A stretch of 56,721 nucleotides of DNA from Lachnospiraceae bacterium (GCA_022793065.1 JAAWCE010000019.1:1-56721), one strand, 5' to 3'; numbered from the stretch's first letter, positions 1 through 9,568 are shown. Translations and numbers: made by a program. Notes: generated by a model from the sequence alone, not told the origin.

Positions 1-159
1 CAAGTGAAAGAAATTATCATCGTAACAGAAAATCAGACCAGAAGAAGGAACAAATACTTAGCGACCTTCCTGAGTTTAAAAATGTCAAACTTATGTTCTG
101 ATTACCTTTTTGATTACCTTTTAAAATTTGCCGGAAGGAACGAAGCCACAAACCGTTGA
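1..159 (+). other. possible C-terminal end of a truncated reading frame
   Basis: Frame 1 is open from the first base to a TGA at 157-159 and would encode about 52 residues rich in Lys, Asn and Arg. A second frame starting at base 3 is also open until the TGA at 99-101. Neither shows a motif I recognise. The stretch is AT-rich, contains a short tandem repeat of GATTACCTTTT around 99-122, and lies beyond the 3' end of the tRNA gene. It may be the tail of a gene or simply non-coding; I cannot choose. Confidence 0.2.
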
Positions 160-188
160 AATTACAGGCTTTTTAGACAACAAAAAAA

Positions 189-262
189 TGGAAGCAAGGG
201 GGCTCGAACCCTTGGCCTCCCGCTAGTCAGGCGAGCGCTCATCCCAGCTGAGCTATGCTTCC
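189..262 (-). tRNA. tRNA-Val (anticodon GAC)
   Basis: Read on the minus strand, the sequence folds into a full cloverleaf: acceptor GGAAGCA/TGCTTCC, D-stem GCTC/GAGC, anticodon stem CTCGC/GCGGG with loop CTGACTA (anticodon GAC, valine), and T-loop TTCGAGC. The T-stem (AAGGG/CCCCT) has one A-C mismatch. CCA is not encoded. A run of T on the minus strand (plus-strand bases 182-188) follows at once and probably ends transcription. Confidence 0.93.
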
Positions 263-392
263 ATATTTTTACTATAACACAGATGAAGAAAAAAGGAAAG
301 AGAAAAATACAGTTGATAGATGGAAGTTAAAAGTGCGCAGTAATTTTAGCAGAAAACAGTGTTAAAAGCTCATTTGATGATCAGGAGTTGGA

Positions 393-1385
393 ATGGAAGC
401 GGAAAATAGGATGAAGAGAGGGCTTGCGGAAAGCGGAAACTATAGTGGAAATAGACAGATTCGGATTGGGAATATATTGCTGCCATCCAATGTGTTGATG
501 GCGCCCCTTGCTGGCTATACTTGTTATCCTTTTCGGATGCTGGCTTACGAATTGGGAGCAGGGTTGTGCTTTACGGAGATGTGCAGCGCCAATGCGTTAA
601 AATACGAAGATAGAGCGACAAAGCGTCTTCTGGTGACATCAAAGGATGAAAAAATAAAGGCAGTGCAGTTGCTGGGCGGAAATCCGGCAGTTATGGAACG
701 TATGGCCGGAAGTGAACTTTTGAAAGAATTTGATATTATTGATATCAATATGGGATGTCCGGTGCCAAATGTATTCAAGAGCGGCGAAGGCAGCGCGCTG
801 ATGCTGGATGCCAAAAGAGCTTCTGCCATTATCCGGGGGTGTAAAAAGAGTGGGAAAGTAGTGACGGTAAAATGCCGTACTGGTATAAAAGAGGACGACA
901 TGTTTACGGCGGAATTTGCCCGTGTATGCGAAGCAGCGGGGGCGGATATGATAACGATCCACGGCAGAAGCAGAAGTATGATGTATGACGGAAAACCTTA
1001 TGTAAGTGAGATTGCCCTGGCTAAAGACGCCGTATCCATACCTGTGATTGCCAATGGGGGAATATTTTCCGTAGAAGATGGGGAAAGAATGTTGGAACAG
1101 ACGGGAGCCGATGGGATTATGCTTGCCCGCTATGGATTGGAATATCCTTTTATTTTCAGCCAGTTGACGGGAAAGACATGTGAGAAAACACCTTTTCAAT
1201 TGTTAATGGAGCAGATTGAACTTACGGATCGGTATTATGATGAAACTTTTACGCTGAATTATATAAAAAAACTTGCTTCCTACATGATGAAAAAGCGAAA
1301 GGGAACAAAAAAATATAAGGAAAGACTGTTTAAAAGCGGAAGTCTGGAGGAGCTGCGAGAAGTAATTGAAATGATATTTTCATAA
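393..1385 (+). CDS. dusB: tRNA-dihydrouridine synthase (Dus family)
   Basis: This FMN-dependent enzyme reduces selected uridines in the D-loop of tRNA. The 330-residue protein has the family TIM-barrel landmarks: MAPLAGYT near the N-terminus, the catalytic-cysteine motif DINMGCPVPN at about residue 120, SGEGSALM just after it, the phosphate/FMN segment TIHGRSR at about 195, and the C-terminal VIANGGI and GIMLAR motifs. An AGGAG sits six bases before the ATG. Its length is normal for the family. The next gene starts 90 bases downstream on the same strand, so co-transcription is possible. I am sure of the family. The DusB label follows usual Firmicutes naming and could be another Dus subfamily. 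Confidence 0.9.
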   Translation: MEAENRMKRGLAESGNYSGNRQIRIGNILLPSNVLMAPLAGYTCYPFRMLAYELGAGLCFTEMCSANALKYEDRATKRLLVTSKDEKIKAVQLLGGNPAVMERMAGSELLKEFDIIDINMGCPVPNVFKSGEGSALMLDAKRASAIIRGCKKSGKVVTVKCRTGIKEDDMFTAEFARVCEAAGADMITIHGRSRSMMYDGKPYVSEIALAKDAVSIPVIANGGIFSVEDGERMLEQTGADGIMLARYGLEYPFIFSQLTGKTCEKTPFQLLMEQIELTDRYYDETFTLNYIKKLASYMMKKRKGTKKYKERLFKSGSLEELREVIEMIFS

Positions 1386-1474
1386 AAAAGTTATGTGGTA
1401 TGACAGATGTAAGTTTCAGAGTATGAGATATACAAAACGGGGGAGTCCGTTGTTTTATAGGTGGGAGCGGTTTA

Positions 1475-4400
1475 ATGGAAAATTATCAAATTCATGAGGG
1501 AATATTGGAATCCTATACGGGAAGAGACGAATACATAATAATTCCTAACGGGGTTCATACGATTGGGACAGGAGCGTTAAAGGGCTGCGTTTCTTTGAAA
1601 AAGGTAGTATTGCCGCAGGGGATTCGCTGCATTATGGATGATGCTTTTAAGGGGTGCAGAAAGCTGGAAGAAGTGGAAATTCCGGAAGGGGTAACTTATA
1701 TCGGACGGTACGCTTTTCATCGATGTCATGGGTTAAAGCGATTAATTTTGCCAACTTCGGTGGAAGCGTTGGGGGATTGCGCGTTTTTGTATTGCGACAG
1801 TTTGAGAGAGGTGCGAATTCCGGGTGTAAAGCGGATTGGCACACAGGCGTTTGCAAACGGAATATCTCTTGAAAGGCTGCAGGTATCCGAGCATCTGGAG
1901 AAAAGCTGTATATGCGATGTTTTTACCGGGTGTGGTAAAGTAACGGAAATTTCTTTTGCAGACGGGAGATGTTTTTCCATGCCAAATGTGGTGGAAGTCA
2001 TTGCAGGGGGAATTCCAGTTCCTTCTCTTGTAGAGGTGATTGTACGAGATATTTTACGGATGATGGAATTAGAAGGCAGATCCCTGATTCGATTTCGGGT
2101 GAATATAAAACACATAGAGGTGCCGGAAGGGATAGAAAGTCTGGCTAAGAGTTGTTTTTATGATATGCGGGGTATTCTTACCATAAAACTTCCCAAATCT
2201 TTGAAAAGCATTGAAAGTAAAGCCTTTCGTAATTGTATTGGGCTGGAAAAAGTAATTTTTGGCAGCCACATGGTGGAGATACATAAGGATGCTTTTAGAA
2301 ACTGTACTGCGCTTAAGACAGTCAGAACATTTGATGGGAACGAGTATACCTTTGAGGGAATTTCCCAAATCAAAATGTTGAGTATGGAGAGAGGCAATGC
2401 AGAGGAAGACAGTGGGGGGACGTACATGCGTTCTGAGGCGGTCCCGGAAGTGGTTCACATGGTGCATAAGCAAGTATTGGGAAATTTCAGACTCAGCGGC
2501 ACCATACTGTTAAAGTACCTGGGTGAGGAAACCAGGGTGATAGTGCCGGAAGGAGTGACTAGGATTGCCGAAGAGGCGTTTGCAGGTAAGGAAAGCATTG
2601 ATAAGGTTGTTTTGCCGGATAGTCTTCGAGAGATTGGGGCGGAGGCATTTCGGGACTGCCTTTTGTTACAGACCATTATAATACCTGACAGTGTGGAGCG
2701 AATCGGACAGGGCGCATTTGAAAACTGTGTGAAATTACTTCGTTTCAGTGTTCCTTCAAGAATTCATTGGCTGGAAGCCAGGGCATTTCGACATTGTAGG
2801 GCTTTGCAGGAAGTGTCTTTGCAGGAAGGGCTTATTGTCATTGAAGAGAGTGCGTTTTACGGTTGTATTTCATTAAAAAAAATACAGTTTCCCGATAGTC
2901 TCACTACCATTGGAGAAATGGCGTTTTATGGCTGCAGCGGACTGAAGGAAGCGCGGCTGCAGGCGAGAGATGTGGGCAGCCTTGCGTTTGCCAAAAGCGG
3001 TGTGCGTAAAGTTTGTGTGTGTGGTAAAGAAGGGGAGATTCCCCAGGGAAAAATGTATGGGGATAGTATTTTTGCAGACTGTACGAAGCTAAAGAACCTG
3101 GTGATGGAAGAAGGCGTAGGGCGTATTCCTAACCGATTTGTCCGTGGCTGTACCGCGCTGGAACGGGTGGAATTGCCTCATTCGCTGAAAGCGGTGGGAA
3201 TCAATCCCTTTGAAGGGACAGGATTTCAGGAGCGCTGGCTGAAATCATGGTCAGCCCAGGAGATGGGATTGTCTTCGTGGGGGGCGGAGTGCCGGGCAGT
3301 ATTGAAAAATGCTGGGGAAGAGATTTTCCTGGACGGACGGAATTTGGAAGGGGAAGTATGGCTGCCGGAATCTGTGAGGATTGTGGCGGGAGGCGCCTTC
3401 TATGGAAATAAGAAGATAACAGGGATTCATCTGCGGGAAGGTGTAGGATTTTTAGGAGCGGCTGCCTTTAAGGGGTGTACAAATCTGCGGCGAGCATGGC
3501 TGCCGTCAGGAATCAAATGTTTGGAAGACGAAGTTTTTGCAGGCTGTGTTATGCTGGAAGGAGTATATCTTGCGGATACAGAAATTTTACAGACGTGGGA
3601 TGCGTTAGGGGAACGTTCTTTTTATCAGTGCAGAAATTTGAGAAATCTTTCCCTGGAGCGGGTAAAACGGTTGGGGAATGAGGCTTTGGCCGGATGTATT
3701 TCATTGGTTCGGCGTACAATAGCATCTGATTTTCAATCGGGTGAGAGAGTTTTTGAAGATACATGTTTTGACCGTAAAGGCATGGATGGTATTTGTATTG
3801 TTGGAAATATTTTGACATCAGGCAGTGTATGCAGGGGAGAGGTCTGTGTGCCGGAAGGGGTGACAGGGATTGCACCCTACGCATTTTCCGGAAATTCCAC
3901 AGTTACAAAACTTGTGCTGCCGCAAAGTCTTTTATGGATAGGAGAAGGGGCGTTTTTTGGATGCGGCGGCCTGAAAACAGTGGATTTTCCAAGGCAGCTT
4001 TACAGAATAGATGCCCATGCTTTTGAAAAGTGTATTTCTTTGCTGGAAGTGGAGAGTGGTGTAAGTGAGGTGGGACCGTCGGCTTTTGCTGGCTGTACGT
4101 CGTTAATCAGGGCGATGCTTCCCAATGCAGCCCTTTTGGAGAAGCGTCTTTTTGCAGGGTGTTATCGTCTGGAAGAGTGTCGTTGTGATAAAGCGTCCAT
4201 GGTGCAGTCCTTTTGCTTCAGTGGGTGTAAGAATTTGAAAGGATTTTCCTTTGAAAATCTGGATGTGATACGTCCATACGCATTTGAAGGCTGCGAAGGT
4301 ATAAAAAGTGCGGAATTCAGAGGTGAAACCTGGTTGGCGGAACATGCCCTGGAGGATTGCTGCGGACTTGAAAAAATTATAGTATCGGAAGGAACGGCGG

Positions 4401-5623
4401 ATATTCATATATGGGAATATGCCTTTTTGGGCTGTACGTTCTTGCGTCAGGTCAAATATCAGGGAAGAGAATGGTCGGTTACTTGTTTCGATGATATTTT
4501 TTCCGATTATATCCCTGAGATAGTAAGGCTTTTGTTCCACAGTGCATTGAGCTGTTTTGCAATAGAGGAAGGGAAAAACCTTTGTGGGTATCGGGGGGCG
4601 GCTCGCAAAATAAAAATTCCGGAGGGGATATGCCGGATTGAGGCGGAGGTATTTCGGGATTGTCTGCTGCTGGAGGAAGTGGAGTTCCCGGAAAGTCTGG
4701 AATATATAGGGGCAAGGGCATTTCACGGGACTGCCTGGATGGAGCGGCAAAGACGAGTATCCTCTATGGTGGTGGTAAAGAATATACTTCTGGATGGTTC
4801 CGGCTGCCAGGGGAATGTAGAGATTTCGGCACAGATCCGTTTGGTTTGCGGTTGGGCATTTGCAAATGGGCTGAACATAGAGAAAATTCGCTTTTGGTCC
4901 GAAAGGGTGCAAGTGGGGGAATACGCTTTTCGGAACTGTATTCATTTGCGGGAGATGGTTCTGCCGGATGGTTCCTGTATAACATTTACCGGCATTGGGG
5001 ACCGGGAAAAGGATCTGCCGCCCCTGGCAAAACAGGCGGTGATGGATAGTCTGAATTGCTTTAAGACCGATGAAGAAGGGGTGCTTGTGGAGTGTACCGG
5101 CAATATAGCCGGACTTACATTGGCTCATGGCATTACGGCCATAGGGGAAGGGGCTTTTCAGGATGGAAATTTGCTGGCGGAGATTAGGTTCCCGGATACC
5201 ATAAAGAAAATCGGCAAACGAGCCTTTGCAGGATGCAAATGGCTGAGCGAAGTCAGGGGAGCGACAGGTGTGGAAGATATAGGAGAACTGGCATTTTGGG
5301 GCTGCGGTGTTTTACGATTTGTGGAGTTGGGTGACGGGCTTGGCCGGATAGGGGCAAGGGCGTTTGAAAATTGTACTTCTCTGGAAGAGATTCTGATACC
5401 GGAAGGTGTGGAAGAAATTCCGGAAAGAGCATTTTATCGTTGTCATAGCCTGAAAAGTATTCGGCTGCCTTCTACGCTAAAAGTCATTGGAAAGGAAGCA
5501 TTTGCATTTTGCAGAGAGTTATCAGAGATTTGGATGCCGGAAGGCGTGTGTATGGAGGAAAGGGTTTTTGAAGGGAGTAAAAAACACAAATGTATTATCG
5601 GGAACTGGGGACTACGGGGTTAA
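1475..5623 (+). CDS. giant BspA-type leucine-rich repeat protein, no signal peptide
   Basis: The 1382-residue protein is built almost entirely of LRR_5-type repeats of about 23 residues. The repeat pattern is IGxxAFxGCxxLxxVxLPxSLxxIGxxAF, with very regular AF-x-x-C positions. LRR_5 proteins usually serve as binding or adhesion scaffolds. There is no signal peptide, no sortase motif and no membrane segment, so a cytoplasmic location is likely, unlike classical secreted BspA proteins. The start follows a GGGAG ribosome site. Its last 34 bases overlap the following aldo/keto reductase gene, which suggests translational coupling. Cysteines are abundant (about one per repeat), which fits a reducing cytoplasm. 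The ligand is unknown. Confidence 0.85.
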   Translation: MENYQIHEGILESYTGRDEYIIIPNGVHTIGTGALKGCVSLKKVVLPQGIRCIMDDAFKGCRKLEEVEIPEGVTYIGRYAFHRCHGLKRLILPTSVEALGDCAFLYCDSLREVRIPGVKRIGTQAFANGISLERLQVSEHLEKSCICDVFTGCGKVTEISFADGRCFSMPNVVEVIAGGIPVPSLVEVIVRDILRMMELEGRSLIRFRVNIKHIEVPEGIESLAKSCFYDMRGILTIKLPKSLKSIESKAFRNCIGLEKVIFGSHMVEIHKDAFRNCTALKTVRTFDGNEYTFEGISQIKMLSMERGNAEEDSGGTYMRSEAVPEVVHMVHKQVLGNFRLSGTILLKYLGEETRVIVPEGVTRIAEEAFAGKESIDKVVLPDSLREIGAEAFRDCLLLQTIIIPDSVERIGQGAFENCVKLLRFSVPSRIHWLEARAFRHCRALQEVSLQEGLIVIEESAFYGCISLKKIQFPDSLTTIGEMAFYGCSGLKEARLQARDVGSLAFAKSGVRKVCVCGKEGEIPQGKMYGDSIFADCTKLKNLVMEEGVGRIPNRFVRGCTALERVELPHSLKAVGINPFEGTGFQERWLKSWSAQEMGLSSWGAECRAVLKNAGEEIFLDGRNLEGEVWLPESVRIVAGGAFYGNKKITGIHLREGVGFLGAAAFKGCTNLRRAWLPSGIKCLEDEVFAGCVMLEGVYLADTEILQTWDALGERSFYQCRNLRNLSLERVKRLGNEALAGCISLVRRTIASDFQSGERVFEDTCFDRKGMDGICIVGNILTSGSVCRGEVCVPEGVTGIAPYAFSGNSTVTKLVLPQSLLWIGEGAFFGCGGLKTVDFPRQLYRIDAHAFEKCISLLEVESGVSEVGPSAFAGCTSLIRAMLPNAALLEKRLFAGCYRLEECRCDKASMVQSFCFSGCKNLKGFSFENLDVIRPYAFEGCEGIKSAEFRGETWLAEHALEDCCGLEKIIVSEGTADIHIWEYAFLGCTFLRQVKYQGREWSVTCFDDIFSDYIPEIVRLLFHSALSCFAIEEGKNLCGYRGAARKIKIPEGICRIEAEVFRDCLLLEEVEFPESLEYIGARAFHGTAWMERQRRVSSMVVVKNILLDGSGCQGNVEISAQIRLVCGWAFANGLNIEKIRFWSERVQVGEYAFRNCIHLREMVLPDGSCITFTGIGDREKDLPPLAKQAVMDSLNCFKTDEEGVLVECTGNIAGLTLAHGITAIGEGAFQDGNLLAEIRFPDTIKKIGKRAFAGCKWLSEVRGATGVEDIGELAFWGCGVLRFVELGDGLGRIGARAFENCTSLEEILIPEGVEEIPERAFYRCHSLKSIRLPSTLKVIGKEAFAFCRELSEIWMPEGVCMEERVFEGSKKHKCIIGNWGLRG

Positions 5624-6693
5624 AGGTATCGGAAATTGGTTTTGGGACCATACCTATTTTACAGGGCAGCGTGCCGGTTTTGCCGGATTATTTTAATCTG
5701 AATGAGGAAGAAGCCCTTGCTGTGATGGAATATGGTTTTTCTCTGGGGTGTAATCTCTTTGATACGGCCATTGTGCCGGAATATGGAGATGCGGAGATTA
5801 AGCTGGGAAAATTTGCAGATTATATTGGCAGAGAGAAAATTATTATTTCAGACAAAGCCCGTTTTTATGACGGGAATGAAATGTATGGTGCGGTAGAATG
5901 TTCCTGTGAAAATATGGGGACCACGCCGGATATATATTTTGTGCATCAGGTGGATGAAGATCATGCGGATGAAGTGTTCCGAAAAGGCGGCGCACTGGAT
6001 GCCTTGACAGAGTTAAAATGTGAGGGAAAAATTCGATTTGCGGGAATTGCCTCTCATTATTATGATATTTTGTTGCGAGGCGCAGTGGATGACCGGGTGG
6101 ATGTTTTGCAGGGCAGCGGTAATCTTTTAGAACGGGGGATGCTGGAACGGATCAGGGATGAAGAGCGATTTCGGAAGAAGGGAGTATTGGTGAATAAAGT
6201 ATATGCGGCAGGACTTCTTCCAGCAAGATTTTCAGTTCGTACTTTAATTGGAGCCGTACTTTCTTATCCCATATCCGGTGTGCTGATTGGACTGGGCACT
6301 ATGGAACAGGTAAAGGCGGCAATGGATTGGGATATGGGGGAAGAAAGAGAGGAACTGATTTCTTTTGAGGAAGTACTGACAGTATTGGAAAAGGAGTATA
6401 ACCCCATTCCCTGTGATCGCTGCCAGAGGTGTAAATGTCCATATGGAACGGAAATACATACGTTATTCCGTCAATATCAGTATTTTTTTCTGGGAAAGGA
6501 TTATTGGGCTTTGAAAAAGATGGGATTGGGCATTGCGAAAAGCGCCGAATACTGTCGAAACTGTACACATATGCCCTGTCTGGCGCAGTGCCCGAAAAAA
6601 ATACGCATCCCTGAAAAAATGCAAATATTGGAGAGGCTGGTCAGCGCCCATCCCATTAGCAGGAAACAGGAGCAGATAGATTTCTTTCCATAA
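5590..6693 (+). CDS. aldo/keto reductase-like oxidoreductase with C-terminal Fe-S cysteine clusters
   Basis: The N-terminal 250 residues form an aldo/keto reductase barrel: it begins RELGTTGLKVSEIGFGT, has the catalytic tetrad candidates Asp and Tyr in LFDTAIVPEYGDAE, Lys in ISDKAR and His in YFVHQ. The C-terminus adds two cysteine groups, CDRCQRCKCPYG and CRNCTHMPCLAQCPKKI, typical of ferredoxin-like 4Fe-4S binding in clostridial reductases of this type. It is 367 residues and cytoplasmic. The gene overlaps the end of the leucine-rich-repeat gene by 34 bases and ends convergently over the GNAT gene by 38 bases. The substrate cannot be told from sequence. Confidence 0.88.
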   Translation: MYYRELGTTGLKVSEIGFGTIPILQGSVPVLPDYFNLNEEEALAVMEYGFSLGCNLFDTAIVPEYGDAEIKLGKFADYIGREKIIISDKARFYDGNEMYGAVECSCENMGTTPDIYFVHQVDEDHADEVFRKGGALDALTELKCEGKIRFAGIASHYYDILLRGAVDDRVDVLQGSGNLLERGMLERIRDEERFRKKGVLVNKVYAAGLLPARFSVRTLIGAVLSYPISGVLIGLGTMEQVKAAMDWDMGEEREELISFEEVLTVLEKEYNPIPCDRCQRCKCPYGTEIHTLFRQYQYFFLGKDYWALKKMGLGIAKSAEYCRNCTHMPCLAQCPKKIRIPEKMQILERLVSAHPISRKQEQIDFFP

Positions 6694-7105
6694 TGATTTC
6701 ATTGCCATCCTGTTCTGTTTCAATGAAACCAAGTTTTTCATAGAGACGTCTGGCAGGGGTGTTTCCTTCTATGTAACAAATTGATACTTTATCATATCTG
6801 CCATCCTGTTTGAGAGAATTCAACACAAGCTTTACAGCGGCAAGGCCATATCCCTTGCCCTGATATCGTTTGTCAATAAACAGTTGGCTGAAAACGTAGC
6901 ATTGCATTTCCTCGCAATCATAATATAGTCCCATACCCACAGGAGTTTCATTGTGATAGATCAGAAAAGCATAGCTGTGTGCCTGGCGGTAAGCATAGGC
7001 TCGCGCAAGCAAGGTTGTTTTGTCTGCCACATAAGTTTTCTGGCTGGGGGCAACTTCCAAAGGAATTCTCCAATTCTCCGAAGTAATATCTTTTAAATAT
7101 ATCAT
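6656..7105 (-). CDS. GNAT-family N-acetyltransferase
   Basis: The 149-residue single-domain protein transfers an acetyl group from acetyl-CoA to an amine. The acetyl-CoA pyrophosphate loop is seen as RYQGKGYG, preceded by the beta-bulge strand QLFIDK, with the conserved C-terminal segment NTPARRLYEKLGF. The pattern resembles BltD/spermidine-type acetyltransferases, but the substrate is not certain. It is convergent with the aldo/keto reductase gene, and their 3' ends overlap by 38 bases. A good promoter reading leftward lies at 7161-7190. Confidence 0.85.
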   Translation of the reverse strand: MIYLKDITSENWRIPLEVAPSQKTYVADKTTLLARAYAYRQAHSYAFLIYHNETPVGMGLYYDCEEMQCYVFSQLFIDKRYQGKGYGLAAVKLVLNSLKQDGRYDKVSICYIEGNTPARRLYEKLGFIETEQDGNEIIMERNLSAPVSC

Positions 7106-7160
7106 TTTTATTGTTTTCCTTGTATATTTTATCTATGACAATAGAAAAGTAATTCAAAAT

Positions 7161-7190
7161 ATTGTATCATTTAGGCAGAACAGTTGTCAA
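7161..7190 (-). promoter_or_regulatory. sigma-70-type promoter for the GNAT gene
   Basis: On the minus strand TTGACA (plus 7185-7190) and TACAAT (plus 7161-7166) are separated by 18 bases, about 55 bases before the GNAT start codon. Confidence 0.65.
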
Positions 7191-7301
7191 GCTGCCGGCA
7201 CTGACATTTTGACGTAAAAAAACGACGTTTGAGGGGTTTTATCTTTTTGATAGGATGTCATGCTGATATGATATAACAAATAAAGTCAGAAAGGAAGGGA
7301 C

Positions 7302-8027
7302 ATGAGAGGAATTCTTTATTTTTGTCTGGCAGTGGTGGTGATTCTGATGATTTGTCTGCTTCATATTTTGCTGCTGCATTTGAAATTGAGAAGGCAGTAT
7401 GAAAATCTCTGTATCAGCTATCATCAATTGCAAAGTCTGAATGAAACTTTGCGCAGCCAGCGCCACGATTATCTGAATCATATGCAGGTGGTATACGGAA
7501 TGTTGGAATTGCAGGAATATGAGGAATTACATCATTATTTGGAGCCCATTTATACCAATATGATGAAGACCGGGAAAGCAATCCGAACTTCCGTTCCGGC
7601 GGTAAATGCTTTGCTTATGGCGAAACTGGGAGAAGCGGAAAAGGAGCAGATTGATTTCTACATAGAGGTGAAATCTGATTTGAAACTGCTGCAAATGGAA
7701 CCATGGGAATTGTGTAAGGTGCTTTCTAATTTGATTGATAATGGAATCACTGCATTACTTGAAAAAGAAGGAGAACGAAAACTGACTTTGGATATCAGCG
7801 AAAGCAAAGAGGCATATTTGTTTTCAGTTGGCAACAACGGAGCGCCCATACCAAAAGAGAGACAAGCAGCGATTTTTTCTCCCGGATTTACAACGAAGCA
7901 GGGGGAAGGACATGGAATGGGGCTATTTATTGTGTCAAATGTATTAAAAGCCAACGGGGGCGGGATTCAGCTTATGTCAGACGAAAAGGAAACGGTGTTC
8001 ATTGTGCGGATTCAAAAGGAGGTGTAA
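7302..8027 (+). CDS. membrane sensor histidine kinase, Spo0B/GHKL type
   Basis: The 241-residue protein has one N-terminal membrane helix (about residues 4-27), then a short helical dimerisation stretch with the phospho-acceptor motif RSQRHDYLNHMQ (His55). A GHKL ATPase domain follows: N-box NLIDNGITALL, G1-like GNNGAPIP, and G2 GHGMGLFIV. There is no extracellular sensing domain, so the signal must be sensed in or at the membrane. The most likely partner is the LytTR response regulator two genes downstream. The gene is followed after five bases by nfeD, whose AGGAGG lies inside the end of this gene. A weak TTGATA/TATAAC pair with 19-base spacing lies just upstream. Confidence 0.85.
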   Translation: MRGILYFCLAVVVILMICLLHILLLHLKLRRQYENLCISYHQLQSLNETLRSQRHDYLNHMQVVYGMLELQEYEELHHYLEPIYTNMMKTGKAIRTSVPAVNALLMAKLGEAEKEQIDFYIEVKSDLKLLQMEPWELCKVLSNLIDNGITALLEKEGERKLTLDISESKEAYLFSVGNNGAPIPKERQAAIFSPGFTTKQGEGHGMGLFIVSNVLKANGGGIQLMSDEKETVFIVRIQKEV

Positions 8028-8032
8028 ATACA

Positions 8033-8542
8033 ATGGAAATGGATATCGGCACAATCATTGGAATTATTGTGTTAATTGTTGGGTTTATATTAATGGCGGT
8101 GGAACTGGTGGTGCCCGGATTTGGGCTGCCGGGGATTGCAGGAATTATCTGTCTGTTAGCAGGCGTGTTTCTTACAGCAAAGACGGTGGAAGAAGGAATT
8201 TTCATTTCAATAATAATCATTGTAATATTGGGAATATTGATGACTGTGGTTTTGGGGCTTTTGTCTCATCGGAAGCTGAACTCTCCGATTATTTTGGACT
8301 GTGAGGTAACAGGAGGAGAATCGTTTCTGAATTCTGCGGATTTGAATTACTTGTTAAATCGAGAGGGAATTGCATTGACCGATCTTCGGCCTGTAGGGAA
8401 GGGAGAATTTGACGGAATTGGATTGGATGTGTATTCTGACGGCGCCTACATAGAAAAGGGGACCGCCATTGTCATTTATAAAATCATGGGGAACAGACTG
8501 GTTGTGAAAAAAATAAAAACTAAGAAAGAAAAAGAATGTTAA
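8033..8542 (+). CDS. NfeD-family membrane protein
   Basis: NfeD proteins are small membrane partners of flotillin-like proteins. The 169-residue product has two to three hydrophobic helices (about 6-25, 31-48 and 55-80), with the family glycine-rich signature ELVVPGFGLPGI. A C-terminal soluble beta-rich (OB-fold) domain follows, ending in a lysine-rich tail. The short form lacks the ClpP-like protease domain of long NfeD. It sits directly before floA, the usual nfeD-floA order, and unusually between a kinase and its presumed response regulator. Confidence 0.88.
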   Translation: MEMDIGTIIGIIVLIVGFILMAVELVVPGFGLPGIAGIICLLAGVFLTAKTVEEGIFISIIIIVILGILMTVVLGLLSHRKLNSPIILDCEVTGGESFLNSADLNYLLNREGIALTDLRPVGKGEFDGIGLDVYSDGAYIEKGTAIVIYKIMGNRLVVKKIKTKKEKEC

Positions 8543-8563
8543 AATGGGGCGGGAGGTGTAAAC

Positions 8564-9520
8564 ATGGTTGTTAAAATTATCTTATTGTGTGTGATATTGT
8601 TATTGATAGTAATGTTTTTCTGTGTTGTGCCTATTAGAATTTGGATCTCGGCCGTTGCATCCAATGTAAAAGTTGGTATTTTTAATCTTGTGGGAATGAA
8701 GCTGCGCAGAGTGCCGCCGGCCAAAATAGTTTTTCCGCTGATAAAGGCGGTTAAGGCGGGGATTCATGTAAAGGTAAACCAGTTGGAAGCACATTTTATG
8801 GCGGGAGGAAATGTGGATAATGTGGTAAATGCTTTAATTGCAGCGGAGCGGGCAGGAATGAATTTATCTTTTGAGAAAGCTTCCGCAATTGATTTGGCAG
8901 GACGGGATGTGTTTGAAGCGGTGACCATGAGTGTAACGCCCAAAGTGATAGAGACGGATATGACATCCGCAGTGGCGAAAGATGGTATAGAACTTTTGGT
9001 GAAGGCAAGGGTTACTGTGAGGACGAATCTGGAGAGGCTGATTGGCGGCGCCGGAGAGGCCACGATACTAGCCCGCGTTGGGGAAGGGATTGTCACAACG
9101 GTGGGGTCTTCCAGGACGCACAGTGAGGTATTGGAGAATCCGGATGATATATCCAGAGTGGTATTGGAAAAGGGATTGGATTCGGGGACGGCGTTTGAGA
9201 TTATTTCTATAGATGTGGCAGATATTGATGTGGGTAGAAATATTGGTGCAAATCTGCAGAGTATGCAGGCTGAGGCTGACAATAAGATTGCGCAGGCCAG
9301 GGCGGAAGAGAGACGTGCGATGGCGGTGGCTTTGGAACAGGAAATGAGAGCCGCCGTAGTGCAGGCGGAAGCGGAGGTGCCAAAGGCTATGGCTGAGGCG
9401 CTTAGAAACGGGAATATAGGCGTGATGGATTATTATAAACTGCAGAATGTAATGGCGGATACGGAAATGAAGCAAAGTATCGGAAACGGCGCCAATGCGT
9501 ATGCGGACAGCAAGGGATAA
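8564..9520 (+). CDS. floA: flotillin-like protein FloA
   Basis: FloA organises functional membrane microdomains. The 318-residue protein starts with a membrane-inserted hydrophobic segment (about 4-25). An SPFH/band-7 region follows, and then an Ala/Glu-rich coiled coil (about 230-280, with [21 protein letters not shown]) used for oligomerisation. The C-terminal [14 protein letters not shown] is typical of the bacterial FloA group. The gene follows nfeD by 21 bases with a GGGAGG ribosome site. Its length is close to that of Bacillus FloA. Confidence 0.92.
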   Translation: MVVKIILLCVILLLIVMFFCVVPIRIWISAVASNVKVGIFNLVGMKLRRVPPAKIVFPLIKAVKAGIHVKVNQLEAHFMAGGNVDNVVNALIAAERAGMNLSFEKASAIDLAGRDVFEAVTMSVTPKVIETDMTSAVAKDGIELLVKARVTVRTNLERLIGGAGEATILARVGEGIVTTVGSSRTHSEVLENPDDISRVVLEKGLDSGTAFEIISIDVADIDVGRNIGANLQSMQAEADNKIAQARAEERRAMAVALEQEMRAAVVQAEAEVPKAMAEALRNGNIGVMDYYKLQNVMADTEMKQSIGNGANAYADSKG

Positions 9521-9530
9521 AATTGGTATG

Positions 9531-9568
9531 TGCGCAGGAGGGTGTGTAAACATCCCTCTTTCAGCGCA
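9531..9568. repeat. 38-base imperfect palindrome, copy 1
   Basis: The element begins TGCGC and ends GCGCA, with inner arms GAGGG and CCCTC around GTAAAC. It lies between the floA stop and the ribosome site of the response regulator. A near-identical copy occurs at 54632-54669, with only a few differences. Its position suggests a mobile palindromic repeat or an intercistronic RNA hairpin that tunes expression of the regulator. Confidence 0.7.

Noticed and set aside
1..188. Integrated element end beside the tRNA gene
   Set aside because: The tRNA 3' end faces this segment, but no integrase, repeat of the tRNA end or attachment core can be seen in 188 bases.
4103..5128. Long minus-strand open frame inside the leucine-rich-repeat gene
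   Set aside because: It is antisense to a highly regular repeat protein; its composition (Pro, Phe, Tyr, Cys and His rich) is that of a shadow frame and it has no ribosome site.
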